The notes under the pieces were generated by a model. That model was given only the letters and a program-made list of their open reading frames with translations, searched no databases and was not told the origin of the DNA. From the NCBI GenBank assembly GCA_009809945.1, contig WTPW01000632.1, forward strand, positions 103,487-167,486: 64,000 bases of DNA, in the 5' to 3' direction. This stretch comes from Gigaspora margarita (taxonomy: Eukaryota; Glomeromycota; Glomeromycetes; Diversisporales; Gigasporaceae). Below, in pieces: positions 35,281 to 48,370 of this stretch. Both the position numbers and the translations under genes were made by a program. Every line of letters begins with the position of its first letter. Within the stretch, counting starts at the first letter, position 1.

Positions 35281-37507
35281 GAAGGAGGTTTGTGAATTAC
35301 TTATAAATGATATTGGTTTGATCTTGTTTCGGTACTGTGGGGTTGCCCTATTGTTAAGTTTTAGTATTTCCATTATGATCATATCGGTACTGTTGTTGTT
35401 AACGAAGATGTCCCAGCCAGGGGGTGGGAAGGATGAGATAGTAAAAACAAATTCAGGGATTGTTTCTACCAAGAAGGTTTTGCGTAGAAAGTATGCAGCT
35501 TCAGGGAATTCTTCTTGTTTGTCAATGGGAAATTTCCATTTGGTTGGAAGGTTGTGTTGTTGAATTTGTTGATTTAGTTGTTCAATGGTAGCAGAAAAAC
35601 CATTGTCATTTATGTCTGTCTGTTTGTCAGGTATTTGGATCCAGTCCTTTGGAATAGCTCGGAAAAAGTAGTGTTCCTGTAGTGCTCGAGCAGCTATGAC
35701 TAGTTCCTTTGGAATAATGATCAGGAAAGTTAGATTGATCTTTGTTACCAATGCTGGGTCCGTTGGGAGTTCCGGTTTGTCAGTATAGTTGAAGTTTATA
35801 TATGCTTAGAGAAGTGGCTCTGGCAGAGCGTAGTATCTAGGTATCACTTGTAGGAAATGCATATATGTATTCTGGTCTGTAATAGGGAAAGTAAATTGAG
35901 TGTTTAATGCGAGGTTATTCGAATCAATTGGTAGACGTTTTTTGCTGATGAGGTAGTCATTAGGGAGCCTTTCAAAAGCGTAAACCATTCTCAGTTTGTT
36001 GACTTGTTCCTTAAAATGGTCTGCGTCTCTAGAGAAAAAAGGGAATTGCCCTCTGAAGCAAAGAGTGAGTTCTTGTGGGGTCAAAGGAAGAGGAATTTTT
36101 TTGGGTAGTAGTTCGAAGTACGAGTCTGGGAGCTTAGAGAAGATATAATATTGCTGTAATTGTTGTTTGTATCTGTATACTTTTTTTAGGTCAGCTCTGT
36201 CTTTGATCAGGAATAATTTCTGGGTTTCTTTATTTAGCTATCCTGGGAGTTCCAGAAGTGGTTCACACTGGTTGGCAATGTAGGCATCGGGTAGTCGCTC
36301 AAACCTGTAGTGTTGTCTTAATGTAATTGCTACTGCTCATACATGTTTTCTGTTAGTGAGAGGGAGGTGGAATGGTAAGATTTTTTGTATTTGTAGAGGG
36401 ATGTTCTCGGGCAGGTCTGATAAGTTAGTTAAAAGTTTGGTATGGGCTTCGTCTGCTACTATACGTATAGTATCGAAATCCAAGTTGGTTTTTATTTTTG
36501 CAAATCTGGCTATATAGAGAGTATAGCAGGTAATTTCGTATGTGTCAATAGTTGTGAAGTTTAGGTTGGTCCAGAAGTCCAGGGCCAATTTTTTCCTTTG
36601 CATATCTGATATTTGATCTTTGTTTTCTTTGTTGATCAAGTGTGCGTTATGTATTTGTTTGTATTTTGCAATTGTGTCGTTTAACAGTTCTTGAAATTGT
36701 AGCTAGTAATAAGGACGTGTGTCGTGTCTTCTTGTAAAAGTGCGGAAAAATGCAGGTCTTTATGTTTAAGCTTCATATTTATTGCCTGGGAAATGTATTC
36801 TAGGGTTGGTTTGGTTTGCATTTTGTGGTCGATCAAATTCCTTAGCTCGATTGGATTGTCGAATGGCGTAATGATTTTTTCACGTAATCAGTAGGTAGTG
36901 TCAAATAAAGTTTCTTTAAGTTCAGCTAGTTCTGATCTGAATTGGTTGGTCCACTTGTCGATTAGTGTGGTTAGTTTCGGGTTTTGTTTACAACGTAGAG
37001 CATTATCTCCGGTTAGTGCTTGGCTATAAGTTTTGGGGGTAGGTGCATCATCTAGAATAGTGCCAGTTGATAGTACATCCTGTTGATCGATATCCATAAT
37101 ATTCTTACTTTGGGTAACAGTGTGGGTCAGATTCTCATTCTCATTTTGGTTATCAGTGAAGATCGGATTATCATCGATTTCGGAGGGCCCATGGAGGATT
37201 AGGACCTCATAGAAATTTTTATCAGTTAAGATCTGGGAATTTTCTAAAAGGGGCAAGGATGCCGGGGTCTGGTCTGGGTTCTTACCCGATTTGGTTTGTT
37301 TTGTTGCTAGACACAGTGATGATGTCATTTCTAAATTTTGAGGAGTAAACTGGAATCGCCACTTTTTGCTGCATTTTCTATAGCGGAAATGGGAGAAGTA
37401 AAAATTACATCTTCATTATCGAGAGGTTGTATATTGCGGGTTTTTTTTGTCAGACGTTGAGTATCGTGGTATTGAGGATCTGAGAGGTCTGTTTCCATGT
37501 GGTCCAT
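35221..37507 (-). pseudogene. LINE ORF1 protein with repeated LP-type motif (broken)
   Basis: The proposed start is the ATG at 37507-37505 (MDHMETDLSDPQYH) and the end is the stop at 35221. The region has about 760 codons but is broken by frame changes and stops (for example near 37330, 36880, 36700, 36340 and 35800). The N-terminal part is polar and unstructured (NENENLTHTVTQSKNIMDID). The C-terminal half holds about five degenerate repeats of roughly 45-60 residues, each marked by an aromatic-rich word: HYRFERLPDAYI, YYIFSKLPDSYF, VYAFERLPNDYL, HFLQVIPRYYAL and YFFRAIPKDWIQ. I do not recognise this fold. No CCHC zinc knuckle or coiled coil typical of other ORF1 proteins was seen. It lies upstream of ORF2 and overlaps its start. 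Confidence 0.7.
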
Positions 37508-37786
37508 GTTGTGGAACTTTTCTATTTGTGTACAAGAATGATGTGTTACCAACAAAGTCGGCAACAAATTTTCGAAGGAAATTGGTGTGCTGAAGGCTGT
37601 TGTTCGGTTTCTTTTCCTAGCGATTGTGGAGTGGGATGATGGTAGGTTGCAAACGATGCTAAGAGTTAATTAATTACTTAAAATATATGTGCCGTGCGAG
37701 GGTGTGTCAAACTTTCCGCTGTATGTTTGTTTGTTTTTACGATTTGCAGTGATGTACAGGGGAGAGTTTTAATAACTCTCTATTTT

Positions 37787-38405
37787 AAATTATTTTATTT
37801 TAAATAATCTTATTATTCTATATTTGCTGGAAAAATGGTAAAGAAATTAGAAATTAGAATATAAAATTATTGATTTCTTTTTTTCGTTTTTTTTGGTTTT
37901 TTTTTTTTTTTTGAATTGGGATTTTGAATTTATTATTTGGTCTTGAGTTTAATTAGAAGAGATATATGTACTATATAAGCATAAAATAAATGCATAGTCA
38001 TTATTATGAAATGGGCACCCCCAAAATAGCAAATAGTGTCTTGAATTAGTGCTATGCATGTCCTGAATTAATGTGCACCCAATATAACCTGTAATCAATT
38101 AGTAGTCAATTCAACCACATCATTGACCTGGGCTATAAAAACTTAGTTTTTACAGCTGTTCTTATTTATATAGTAAAAAATTTACCATATGGTAATTTGT
38201 CACTTTAATAAGTTTTTGATTTTGGTAATGAGCAATTATACAATATCTTGTTATTTAATGTAAGTGATAAGGTTAAATAAAATTTGAGCCAATCATTTAT
38301 ATGAGACTAGATGATTATTAAGAATAAAAGTAACTATTTGATCAAAAATTATAAGCCTGATTATGAATTTTTAATAAGCTGCTTATGAATTTTTGTATAC
38401 TTATA
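37787..38405. other. AT-rich stretch between LINE and LTR element
   Basis: It contains T-rich runs (37875-37915) and no gene-like sequence. The words tattttaaattattt near 37782 resemble the AT-rich DNA on the other side of the LINE (29740-29820). Confidence 0.4.
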
Positions 38406-38411
38406 ATCTAG

Positions 38412-38880
38412 TTACTTTACAGAAACTAGTACTTTTTTTTAGATGAGTTTAAGATAGTTTAAGATAATATTAAAGTTATTAATATTACTTTTTTTATAAT
38501 TAAAAGATTATTTTAAGATTTAAAATCTAAAAATAATAATATTATTATGGTTTAATAATTATAAATTATTATAAGATAATTATATGATTATTGGTTAAGA
38601 TTATTTTAAGATGTTTTTAAGATTTTACTAAGATTTTTTTAAGATGATGATAAGATTATTTTAAGATTATGTTAAGATTACTATAAGATTATTTTAAGAT
38701 TATTTTAAGATGGTTTTAAGATTATTATAAGATAAGATTATTATAAGATTATTTTAAGATTATTATAAGATTATTAGGAGTATTATAAGATTATTATAAG
38801 ACATAATTTTGATAATTTTATTATAATCTTTAAGATTATAATAAATCAATGGAAAAAAATTAGGTAGTTTCTGTAAAGTA
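38412..38880. repeat. Inverted-repeat element enclosing an AAGATTATT minisatellite
   Basis: tactttacagaaacta at about 38415-38430 is repeated inverted near 38867-38882. Between them is a long tract of degenerate aagattattttaagatta units (about 38450-38830), all in one orientation. The structure looks like a small TIR element whose interior expanded as a tandem repeat. The 5' LTR of the next element begins 20 bases beyond. Confidence 0.55.
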
Positions 38881-38899
38881 CTTATAAATATCTGTATGT

Positions 38900-40138
38900 T
38901 GTAATAGGCAAAATTGATATAGCACAATCTAAAAGTGGGCTGTGCTCAATTTCATTTTTTATTTTTATAATTATATATAGTAGTTGTTATTTTTAGTAAT
39001 AGATTGACAAGTAAAAATTAAAAGAATCAAAAGTATTAAAAGATACTTAGAAATAAAAGTATCAAAGGATATTTAGAATTTAAAGTATTGAAAGATACTT
39101 ATGTATTTTAAATATAGAAAGAGTTTTTAGTATAGAAGATATTTAAAATTCCTAAGTATGAAAAGCTTCATACAAATTGTAAGAAAAGATTCTTTTATAT
39201 TATTTTTTAGTCTGTAAAAGAAAGTATATAAGAGCCTCAAGCTTACTTCAAGTAAAGGAATAACTCAGGAAGTTTGCATCTAGTAGAGTTTTACCTTCAA
39301 AATAAGAGTATAAGTATTAGCTCTAGGGCTTATCTTCCTAATTGTACTATTTCTTTTTATAATAAAACATATACTTATTTTATCACACAAAGCAATAGTA
39401 TCAATTCTGTAAACTTATTTATAGTAATAGTATTCTTGTCCATATAATTTTTAATAAATTAAAAGTCATTAATAAAATAAAAACAAAGTAGAAAGAGAAT
39501 TAGTATCCATTTTCTTGAGTGTATTTATAAGAAACCATACCTGATTAAAGTATTAATTACCTTCTATTTCGAACAATAACTGCCTTGTGATTGAAGCTAT
39601 TAACAATCAATCTTGTGACCATCTCTTGACAATTATAATTTTGTGATTACTCCTTGACCATTGTTATTCTATGATCACCCTTGACTATTATGATTCTATA
39701 ATTACCCTTTGCCATTACAATTTCATAATTATCTCTTGACCATTATGATTCTATGACCACCTTTAACTATTACAATGTTATAATCACCTCTTGACAATTA
39801 ACTATCAATTTCATGACTCTTAGCATTAAATTGATTTTTCATTTCTGATTGCCTCTAGCTACCATTGGAATTGAATTGAGCCCAATTAAAGCTAAACCCA
39901 GTGATATCATAACTAAAGTTCACAATCCAAATTGAATATTCAAAACCCTGCTGCAATAGAGAAAAGAGAAGTCTTCAGGATCTAAAGAATCTTGAAACCT
40001 GGACCAAATCTTTCATGCCTCTCTCTGTCTGCCAATTTGAGGAACTAGGAGTCTTAACCAATAGTGTATAGCAATTAGATTAGATAGTAGTATTGTTAGT
40101 AGATTTTAACCTATCATTCAAGAGTCCACACTTTTACA
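38900..40138 (+). repeat. 5' long terminal repeat
   Basis: It matches 45772-48936 along its length: both begin with a tgtaat sequence followed by tagcacaatc and agtgggctgtgctcaattt. A TATA-like and AATAAA-bearing stretch lies near 39220-39370. A tandem array of about seven units of the type ttgaccattatgattctatg occupies about 39590-39800. It has neither of the two insertions seen in the other LTR, so it serves as the empty-site reference. Confidence 0.8.
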
Positions 40139-41039
40139 ATTGGTGGTGACTATGAGATAGGACTTCTAACCCAAATTAAAATATGGAAAGAAGTACTTAT
40201 TTTCAAGAAGAAATTTGTTTACAAGTTTTACTAAGATATAGACCATCCTGAAAAAATCTTCAAAAAGAAGTATAGGCTCCTATTGTAAAACAAAAGAGCA
40301 TGTAGTTAGTAAATACCTAAAGGTGAAAGAGCCAAAATAACAATGCACTGCTTTATCAGAAGTTCTAACTGATAAGAAAATAACTGAATTCCAAGATATC
40401 TTAAACAAAGTCTTTAAAAACAAATACATCAATGACCCACAACTTTTTTAGGCCTTTGAATTGGTAGTTGAAATATTAGAGAACATTTAGATAGTAAAAA
40501 AAAAAATTATACCAATAGCCTACTTACTCTCATATATTTGGACATCTTTAACTCCAAAAAAACAAAGTAGAAAATCTATCTAAATTCACCCAGGTCAAAG
40601 AACTACAAATATGTAGTAAGTATACAAAGCCAATAGGTTTTGAAAAAAGTCTTACAAGGTTTAGAACATACTTCTAAAGTTTGTTTCATAAAGCTCTAGT
40701 ACAAGAAAGACCTTGTTACAGAATTCCATAAACCTATATTAGAGAAATGGGCTTCAAAAAAAAACCTAAAGAAAATGAATAATACTATTAATACTACTTA
40801 TAGCCTTGATTATTATTACTAGCATGAAATTACCATTAAAAAGAATACTCACCAAGCATCTATTTATTATTGAAAGCCTGCTAATATAAATGATAATAAT
40901 AAATTAAACATGGTTATGAATAATAAAGAAGTTATCAGGAGGCCTATAAAATCTACTGCATCAAGTAAATATAAAACAGAAATGTGAAATCTTAGGAACT
41001 ATAAGTATAATAGAGTTAGAATTAAAGCAAATAAACATA

Positions 41040-42105
41040 AAACACCTATTTGTTATCAAAATGTAGCTAAAGTGAACTAAGCCAACAAAGTATGTACTCT
41101 TGGTTCTTGCTATATAAATTAAATTGGTGCCAAAAAAAGCTTTAGTGGATTGTCAAAAGTCTGTTTAAATAAATTATGCTAATAGGATTAAAGTAGAAAA
41201 GGACAATTACAAAGTCACAAATGACAAATAACTTTGAAAAAACATTTCAAGTCAGTTATTCTATAAACCAGACAAAGTCAACAATTATGATAGTTTTAGC
41301 CATTCAGACCTTAAACACAAGAACAATGATGGGGCTTATGAAGGTGACAGAATAGATAATCTTGAACATAATTATATAAATAAATACACCTTCAAAAAAA
41401 CTTCTAATACAAGATATTGAAGAAGAGTCAGAGAAAATTTTTCTAAGTAATAAGAAAAATAAAAATAGTGATAAGGCTAACAATGTTAATAAGACAAATG
41501 AGAGTAATGAAATAATTGATAAGATAAAAAGGGTTATAAGCAGAAAGAAATTACCAAGTTGAAATAACAAAGACAAAGCATCTATTAGTAAAAATCAATT
41601 GCAAAGTCTATATAAAATAAAGAAGTTAGATTATAATGTTCTGAATCAGATAAAAGCTATAATGGAATTCTAAATAGAAGGCTAAAGATTATATTCATCT
41701 TTTCTATACTATTAATAATTGCCACTTGGTATATATATTAGTAAATTAGATGCTTTTGATAGCTATTATTTGAAAAAAACTAGAGTTGAAATCGATAAGC
41801 CTAAAGTGTTTATATATTTTTTGAAATCTGAAATCAAAATTGAAGCTGATGTATGTTAGACATTTATTTGGCATAAAAGTTGGCAAAAAGGTGAAGTTCT
41901 CATAAAGCATTTATACTTTGATATTGTTACAAATATGAAATTGGAGTTGAAAAAGATAAAAAAGTAGCATTTATGCATTATTAAAATTAACAAAAATAAT
42001 AATTCTAACAGAATTTATTAAGTTGATTATTGTAATAAATTAGAAATTGGCATTAAAATCAATAAGCAAAAAGTATGTACATCTGTGGAGATAGTATAGT
42101 GTCTA
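41040..42105 (+). pseudogene. Scattered Sel1-like repeat remnants inside the LTR element
   Basis: Protein-like pieces in several frames resemble the Sel1-type repeat (A/LG-x-CY-x-x-GIG-x-x-x-D-x-x-KAF-x-Y): VCTLGSCYIN with IGAKK (about 41090-41140), GIYISKLDAFDSYYLKKTRV and DKPKVFIYFLKS (about 41720-41830), and YCNKLEIGIKINKQKV (about 42020-42075). A further piece, RYCYQNGIGAKKD-like, is near 45585-45625. Sel1 repeats are greatly expanded in arbuscular mycorrhizal fungi. The remnants may be a captured host gene or an independent copy trapped within the fossil. Identification is by motif only. Confidence 0.45.
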
Positions 42106-42349
42106 TTATGTGATCTTGAAACAATGAACAATGTTGGAAATCATAATAAAAGAGGAATTAGAACTGAGAACAAAAAGAGTAAAGTGTCAAAAGGTACCTG
42201 ACGCATAATGAAGATGGAAAAATGGAATTGGTTAATACAAAAATTGAAGATGGAAAGAAATAGCAGCTCACAATAATGAGAATAAAACAAACCAATAGTT
42301 TGTATACCTACTAATATATTGGTTCTATACTCTAGCCTTTGATATAAGT

Positions 42350-42490
42350 TAGTGATAGTAAATGACCTTCAAATAATCTTTAAATAACCTCAAATAACCT
42401 CAAATAACCCCAATTTTATTATGAATTTTAGTCTGAAATAATCTAGGTCATTTGAAAAAAGGCAAATGGCCTCCAATTTTACTATCACTG
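42350..42490. mobile_element. hAT MITE, 141 bp
   Basis: The ends are tagtgatagtaaatga and the complement of cagtgatagtaaaattgg, with the exact 8-bp duplication atataagt on both sides (42342-42349 and 42491-42498). Inside are several caaataacct units. It is nested in the LTR element. Confidence 0.87.
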
Positions 42491-43310
42491 ATATAAGTAG
42501 AATATCCATTAAAAGGTCCCAATAAAGAAAATTAGAAAAGATATTGTAATTTTACAAAAGGCTAAGTATATACATAAAAAAAAATTAATTATTCCTAATA
42601 TAGTGGCAACGATTACAATAATAATTAATTACTTTATTCTGAACAATTTCGATCTCATAATTGACAATTTTTGATTAACTATTGAAGCTTATGACTTTAT
42701 ATTATTCAAATCAATTGACAAAGCCATTAAAATTATGCCATATGACTGTCATCAAGTGCTACTACAACAGAAGAATATCTTATTCTTGTCAAAGGCACTA
42801 ATAGATAACTAAAAAAAGTAGATTAGTACTATCTGATCCAAAACTAAAAAGGCATTACAACCCTTGAGTCAACTCTATACTTATCTTATTTCAGAACTCT
42901 ATGCCTTCTATTTTTGGAGCCTTCAGTCTTGTTAATTTGGTAGAAAAAGCTAATTAAAGCAAATTTGTCAAAAAGGAACTTAATTTTGAAAATATTGATG
43001 TCTTAAAGATTTATAAAAATATATATATATTTTTTTCTGCTTTACAAAAACCTGCAAATCTTGAACAATGTTGTTTCAATGCTATTACAATATAGTAACA
43101 ATGTTGTAATGATATTATAATAATATAAACACAATTTAAAAAAATTTTTGTAACAATCTATAAAGCCACATTATTTTTACCCATGATTGCTACCTTGTAA
43201 CTATAGAAATCTGGTAACAATTTTGTTAAGATTTAAAAAAATAATAATAATATAATAAAAAAATAAAAACAAAAAAAATAATAATAAATTTTTAATGGAC
43301 CTAACAATAG

Positions 43311-45222
43311 AGAGAGGTTGGTCAGGATAAAGTAGGACAAGTTGAGGGGCCCTATTTAATCAAATCACTAGCAGTGAAATCTGTTGATAGCAGAATCAAG
43401 ACTCTTTGCCAAATATGTCAATGAAAGCAAAACAAAGTCATGTGGTTGACTGAAACTAGACTTTGCTAGAAAAGACAAGCTACTCACAGTTTCCCAAAGC
43501 CACCAATAAGTCTTATAGGATTGCTCAAAAAAAATTTTCAAAATTAGCTCAAATTTTAACTAAGTATGCTACCTATGTCACAGGCTCACAAGAAGAGCCA
43601 AAAAGAGTATCTAAGAAAATATCTACAAGTGTAGATATTGTTATTAAAATAGAATTGGCATTGAAATAGATGAAAAAGAGAAAACTTTAAAAGTATACCC
43701 AAATTTTGAAATCTGACTCAAAAACAAATCCAGTTCAGGTTGTTGGTGTCCTGGTCCAAGTTGTAACAAATTCTAATGAATTAACAGTTGAAAGCAGAAA
43801 TTAAAAGAAAAAGAGATATATATAACTCATCTTCTACTAGAACAAACATAAAAGGAAATCATTGTTGTTATCATGATTTTTCTAAAGCAAAAAGGACACA
43901 ATAGTAAAGAATAGTTGATTGGGATGGGATAGGGTGAGTTGAGACCCTATTTGAAGCCTAAAAGTTTAGGCACACTACTGATTTTTATACAAAAATAACA
44001 GATCTACAATAGAATAGGGATGGTTAGGATGAGATAGGACCCCTGAATATATGCATAGTCACTTAGACTAAATTTTTTAAAATGTTTATTGTGAAGTTAC
44101 ACAAAATTTCTTTTTTTAATAACAACTTTACTCAACCTTTGATGTACACTTAATTAATATTTGAAATAGAAGTGTTATACAGTTACTTATTGCACAAGAA
44201 TGGTTTGTTGTACATAGTATGATGTACAAAACCTAATAAAAACTGGTAAAATAAATAATAGTGGCAATGTACCAAAAGTAAGCTACCTTTTTGAATGATT
44301 TTTGGCACAAAAATCTGTAAAGATTATTTTCAGATATAATCGCAAATAGTCATTACATAGTAAAGTCTAAATTCTACTATGTAAAGTGATTATTAGCACT
44401 TAAATAAGCTTGTTTGGAAGACTAATATACATATATACCAAAAGTTTTATCAAAATTAGAACACTTTTTATTAATTGAATTTTAATTTTTAAGTTCAACG
44501 AATAAATTTTGTTAATAAAATTTTAATTATTTCATTAAAAATAAAAATTAAAAATCAACCTATAAAAACTTCTTCGATTATAATAAAAATCTTATAGTAT
44601 ATGTATTTTGATCTCCTAAATATGTTTACTTAAGCGACTATAATCACTTTACTTAGTAAAGTTTGGACTTTACTATGTAGCAAGTATCATAGATCATGGG
44701 TAGCTTATTTTTGGGCAAAGATGTTTTTGAATAAAAAAGGTACAATTATTAATTATACCTCAGATTTTGATTAATATTTAATGAATTATATAAATGCAAT
44801 AATGATTTGAAATCTAATTATAAATTAGAATTGTTCTTCACAAAAAGATATAACTTTTGTGGATTACAACTTTGCATAAAATTGAATATTACAATTTCTA
44901 ATTAATAGAAATTTTAAAACTTAAATATAATTTATTAACTTTTACTTTTTTAAAAGTAATTTAATTTTAAACATTTATTATATCTTTGTCATATATTAAT
45001 TTATTATTAAAATAAAACTATGTTGTATACTTTTTATAAATTTAAAATTATTATTTAAAGATATATCGTACACTTAAACTATTGCTTTAATATTTTGTAC
45101 ATTTTATAATAAAATTTAATTGTACACTTATATAAAGTTTAAAGACAAAGTTATATATACATAACATTAGTATTTAGGGGTCCTAATGAGATAGAGTGAG
45201 TTGTGGGGCCCTATCTACAAGA
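43311..45222. repeat. Four dispersed copies of a GGGGCCCTAT-type motif
   Basis: A 30-45 base motif of the form gataaagt...gttgaggggccctat occurs near 43325-43360, 43918-43955, 44008-44047 (inverted) and 45178-45222. These sites are much more GC-rich than the surrounding sequence. They may be the ends of small elements nested in the LTR retrotransposon, but I could not pair them confidently. Confidence 0.35.
44271..44716. mobile_element. Fold-back element, copy 1
   Basis: It begins near aagtaagctacc and ends gggtagcttatttttgg, with long inverted arms including cattacatagtaaagtct on one side and ggactttactatgtag on the other. A closely related element with the same arms is at 62400-62928. The centre carries gttcaacgaataaattttgt. 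It has no coding sequence and is nested in the LTR element. Confidence 0.65.
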
Positions 45223-46624
45223 AAAAAAAATATATATATATATAAATTTACCAAGAAAATATCCAAATAAAAATCAAGACACATTGAAACCTAAAGAAAG
45301 AAAAAAAATATAATCTGCAAACTAAATAATTTGTGAACATAACAAAATGAGACAGTGGTTATAACAGTTATGTGTAAGAGTGGGTGCATTAACACAAAAG
45401 AGATAATTATCAAATAGAAGAACATTGTATATAAAACAAGAAAGTAAAAATATAATACTACTTATTGAAGAAAGAAGAAGGGATAGGAGTAAAGAAGGAA
45501 ACATCCATATTGTCTGCTGGATAAGACTCAAGAGAAGCACTATAGAAATGCCAGAGTATAGCTACAAAAAAATCTATTCAACATATTAGGTATTGTTATC
45601 AAAATGGAATTGGTGCCAAAAAAGATGTAGAAAACAAACTTATCCCAAAGTATAGAAATCCAATATTAAAATCAATTCAGTCTAGATAGTTAGTGGCCTA
45701 GCAAATAAAAAGAAATCTGTAAAATTGTTTCAATATGTACTTGTAGAACTCAAAACTAAGCTAGAGAGAGTTGTAATGGGAAAATTAACATAGCACAATC
45801 CAAAAGTGGGCTGTGCTCAATTTCTATTTTTATTTTTTGTAATTATATATAGTAGTTTCTATTTTTAGTGATAAATCAACAAGTAATAAATTAATGGATC
45901 AAAAGTATCAAAAGATAAAAGTATTAAAGGATATTTATGAATTTAAAGTATTGAAAGATAAGTATTTTAAATATAGAAGATTTTTTAGTATAGAAAGATA
46001 CTTAAAAGTTCTAAGAGTAAAATCTTCATATGAATTGTAAGAAAAAATTCTTTTGTATCATTTTTTTAGTCTGTAAAAGAAAGTATATAAGACCCTCAAG
46101 CTTATTTCAAATAAAGGAATAACTTAGAAAGTTTGCATCAAGTAGAGTTTTACCTTCAAAATGAGAGTAGAAATATTAGCTCTAGAACTTATCTTTACCA
46201 ATTGTACTATTTTCTTTTATAATAAAATGTATACTTATTTTATTCCACAAAGAAATAGTATTTGTTCATAGTAATAGTATTTTTGTCTATTTGATTCCCA
46301 ATAAAATTAAAAAATTATTAATAAAATAAAAACACAGAAAAAAAAAGAATTTGTATTCACTTTCTTGAGCATATTTATAAGAAACCATACCTAATTGAAG
46401 CATTAATTAGCTTCTATATTGAACAATAGCTGCCTATAATTGAAGCTATTAACAGTTGACCCATGACACCCCTTGACCATTATGATTCTGTGATCACTCT
46501 TGACTATTACAATTCTGTGATCACCCCTTAACCATTATAATTCCATGATTACCCTTTGACTATTATGATTTAATGACCACCCTTGACTATTATGAGTTTG
46601 TGACCATTCCTTAACTATTACAAT

Positions 46625-48279
46625 TATACTTGCTACCCAAATTCAAATCTATAAATCCCAATTCCAAATCCCAAATCCCACTATCAAAATCCCAAAGTCA
46701 AATTAGGTACAAATCCCAAATTAGGTACAAATTCCAAATTAGATACAAATCCCAAATTACCATAAACTGCTATATAAACAGCCCTCAACATATCAGACCC
46801 TCATTTTTACTAATTATTTTTCTTTTTTTACTAATTAATTTTTTTGGTGGAATGTACCAGACCCACCCAGGCAGTTTATATGGCAGTTTATAGTAGATAT
46901 AAATCCCAAATTAGATACAAATCTCAAATTAGATACAAATCTTAAATTAAATACAAATTTCAAATAAATACTAATTTTAAATTAAAAATAAATTTAATAT
47001 AATAACTAATAATAATAATTTTTTATAGTTAATGAACTTAAATTTAATAAATACAATAAATTTATATTTAAATATATATTATTGCAAACAGCAATTTTAC
47101 TTTTATATTTATTTTATTATATTAATTATTGCAAAATAATTATTGAAAAGATAGCTACTTTGCAAAGCAATTTTACTTTTATATTTAAAGTGATTTATAT
47201 TACCTATTTGTAACACTAATTGTGCTTGTAAAACTATCTCATATACTTATAACTTTTGAAAGAATATTATTCATTTTGGATTAAGCCTTGAAAAAATTTT
47301 TATAAATTAATTTGAAATTAATTAATTTGAAATTAATTAAAAAGTTTATTAGAAATAAGTTTATTTTGTTACAACTTAATTAAAAAAATTTCTTTTTATA
47401 CAATTTATTCAATCTTTAGTGAATAATTGTAAAACATAACTATAAAGTAAATTAAAAAATGTATATATTAAATTTGGTTCAAATTAAATATTATATTTTA
47501 TAATTCTAAAAACCAACATAGTTTAACAGTAATGCAAAACATACTAGCAAATTTAATTGTTAATATTTCAAAATTGCAAGCTTAATATGTTTTGATTCAA
47601 TAATATTTAGTAGTTCTAATAGTATTTAAAAATATAATCCTCTCATATAATAAAATAAAGGGTTCACTAAATAATTAAAAGATCTGCTATCAAGAAATTT
47701 AGTAAACTTTCAATATATTTCAAAATAAAAATAAATGTTTATGTAATTCAGTTATTTTTAAAAATTACTATATTGATATAGATTCAATTGCATCTGTTTC
47801 AATAATTTAATAATTATTTAATTTTAAATTAATATTAAAATATAAAATAGATTATGCAAGATGTTAAATAAACTACAAATAAATCTGAAAATTATAAAAC
47901 TGTTCATAATGAACACTATAACATATACACTATAACAAGTATGCTATAAAAAAACAAATACTACATGACTAGCTCTTTTTTTTGCAATTTCACTACAAGG
48001 TTGGTAAATTATATATATAACAGTATAAAGTGAAACTTTGAAACTTTTGAAACTTAAATATTCTATATACATATATTGTATATATGTTGTATATGCATTG
48101 CTACTAGATTATTAATTAGATATTTTGTAATTTGAATAATTTTAGAATTTGGAATAAATTTGGGATTTGGAATAATTTTGTGTTTTGGGATATATGTAAA
48201 AGGCAAATACTATTTGGGCATTTGGCACTTGTGATATTAAAATTCCAAATAGTTTTTAACTATTTGGGCAGCAAGTATA
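46625..48279. mobile_element. hAT-type element, 1.66 kb, in the 3' LTR
   Basis: The ends are tatacttgctacccaaatt and the complement of tatacttgctgcccaaata, with a near-exact 8-bp duplication: attacaat (46617-46624) and attacgat (48280-48287). The 5' LTR is uninterrupted at the corresponding point. The left end carries repeated aaatcccaaattaggta words. The rest is very AT-rich and shows no transposase. A 137-bp hairpin-like sequence is nested at about 46759-46895. Confidence 0.83.
46759..46895. repeat. Small inverted-repeat element nested in the 1.66 kb hAT
   Basis: ccataaactgctatataaac at the left and gtttatatggcagtttat at the right are inverted copies over about 20 bases. The interior contains agaccctca and cagacccacc words. 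No clear target duplication. Confidence 0.55.
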
Positions 48280-48370
48280 ATTACGATCCCATGATCACCT
48301 CTTGACAATTAACCATTGATTCTGTGACTCTTAGTATTAAATTGATTTTCTATTTCCTACCACCTCCAGT

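Larger units (their letters stand above)
30169..37786 (-). mobile_element. Near full-length LINE with 17-bp target-site duplication
   Basis: The 17-bp repeat taataactctctatttt is exact on both sides (30169-30185 and 37770-37786). Read on the minus strand, the element starts at about 37769, carries ORF1 and then ORF2 (endonuclease, reverse transcriptase, C-terminal Cys/His motif), and ends in a poly-A tail (T run 30182-30202). It is inserted next to a TIR element and AT-rich DNA. The structure and long duplication indicate target-primed integration of a complete copy. Later stops and frameshifts break both reading frames, so this copy is not functional, but the intact duplication and readable motifs suggest moderate age. 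Confidence 0.93.

Noticed and set aside
35318-35563. Plus-strand open frame in the LINE
   Set aside because: It is antisense to LINE ORF1 and has no independent support.
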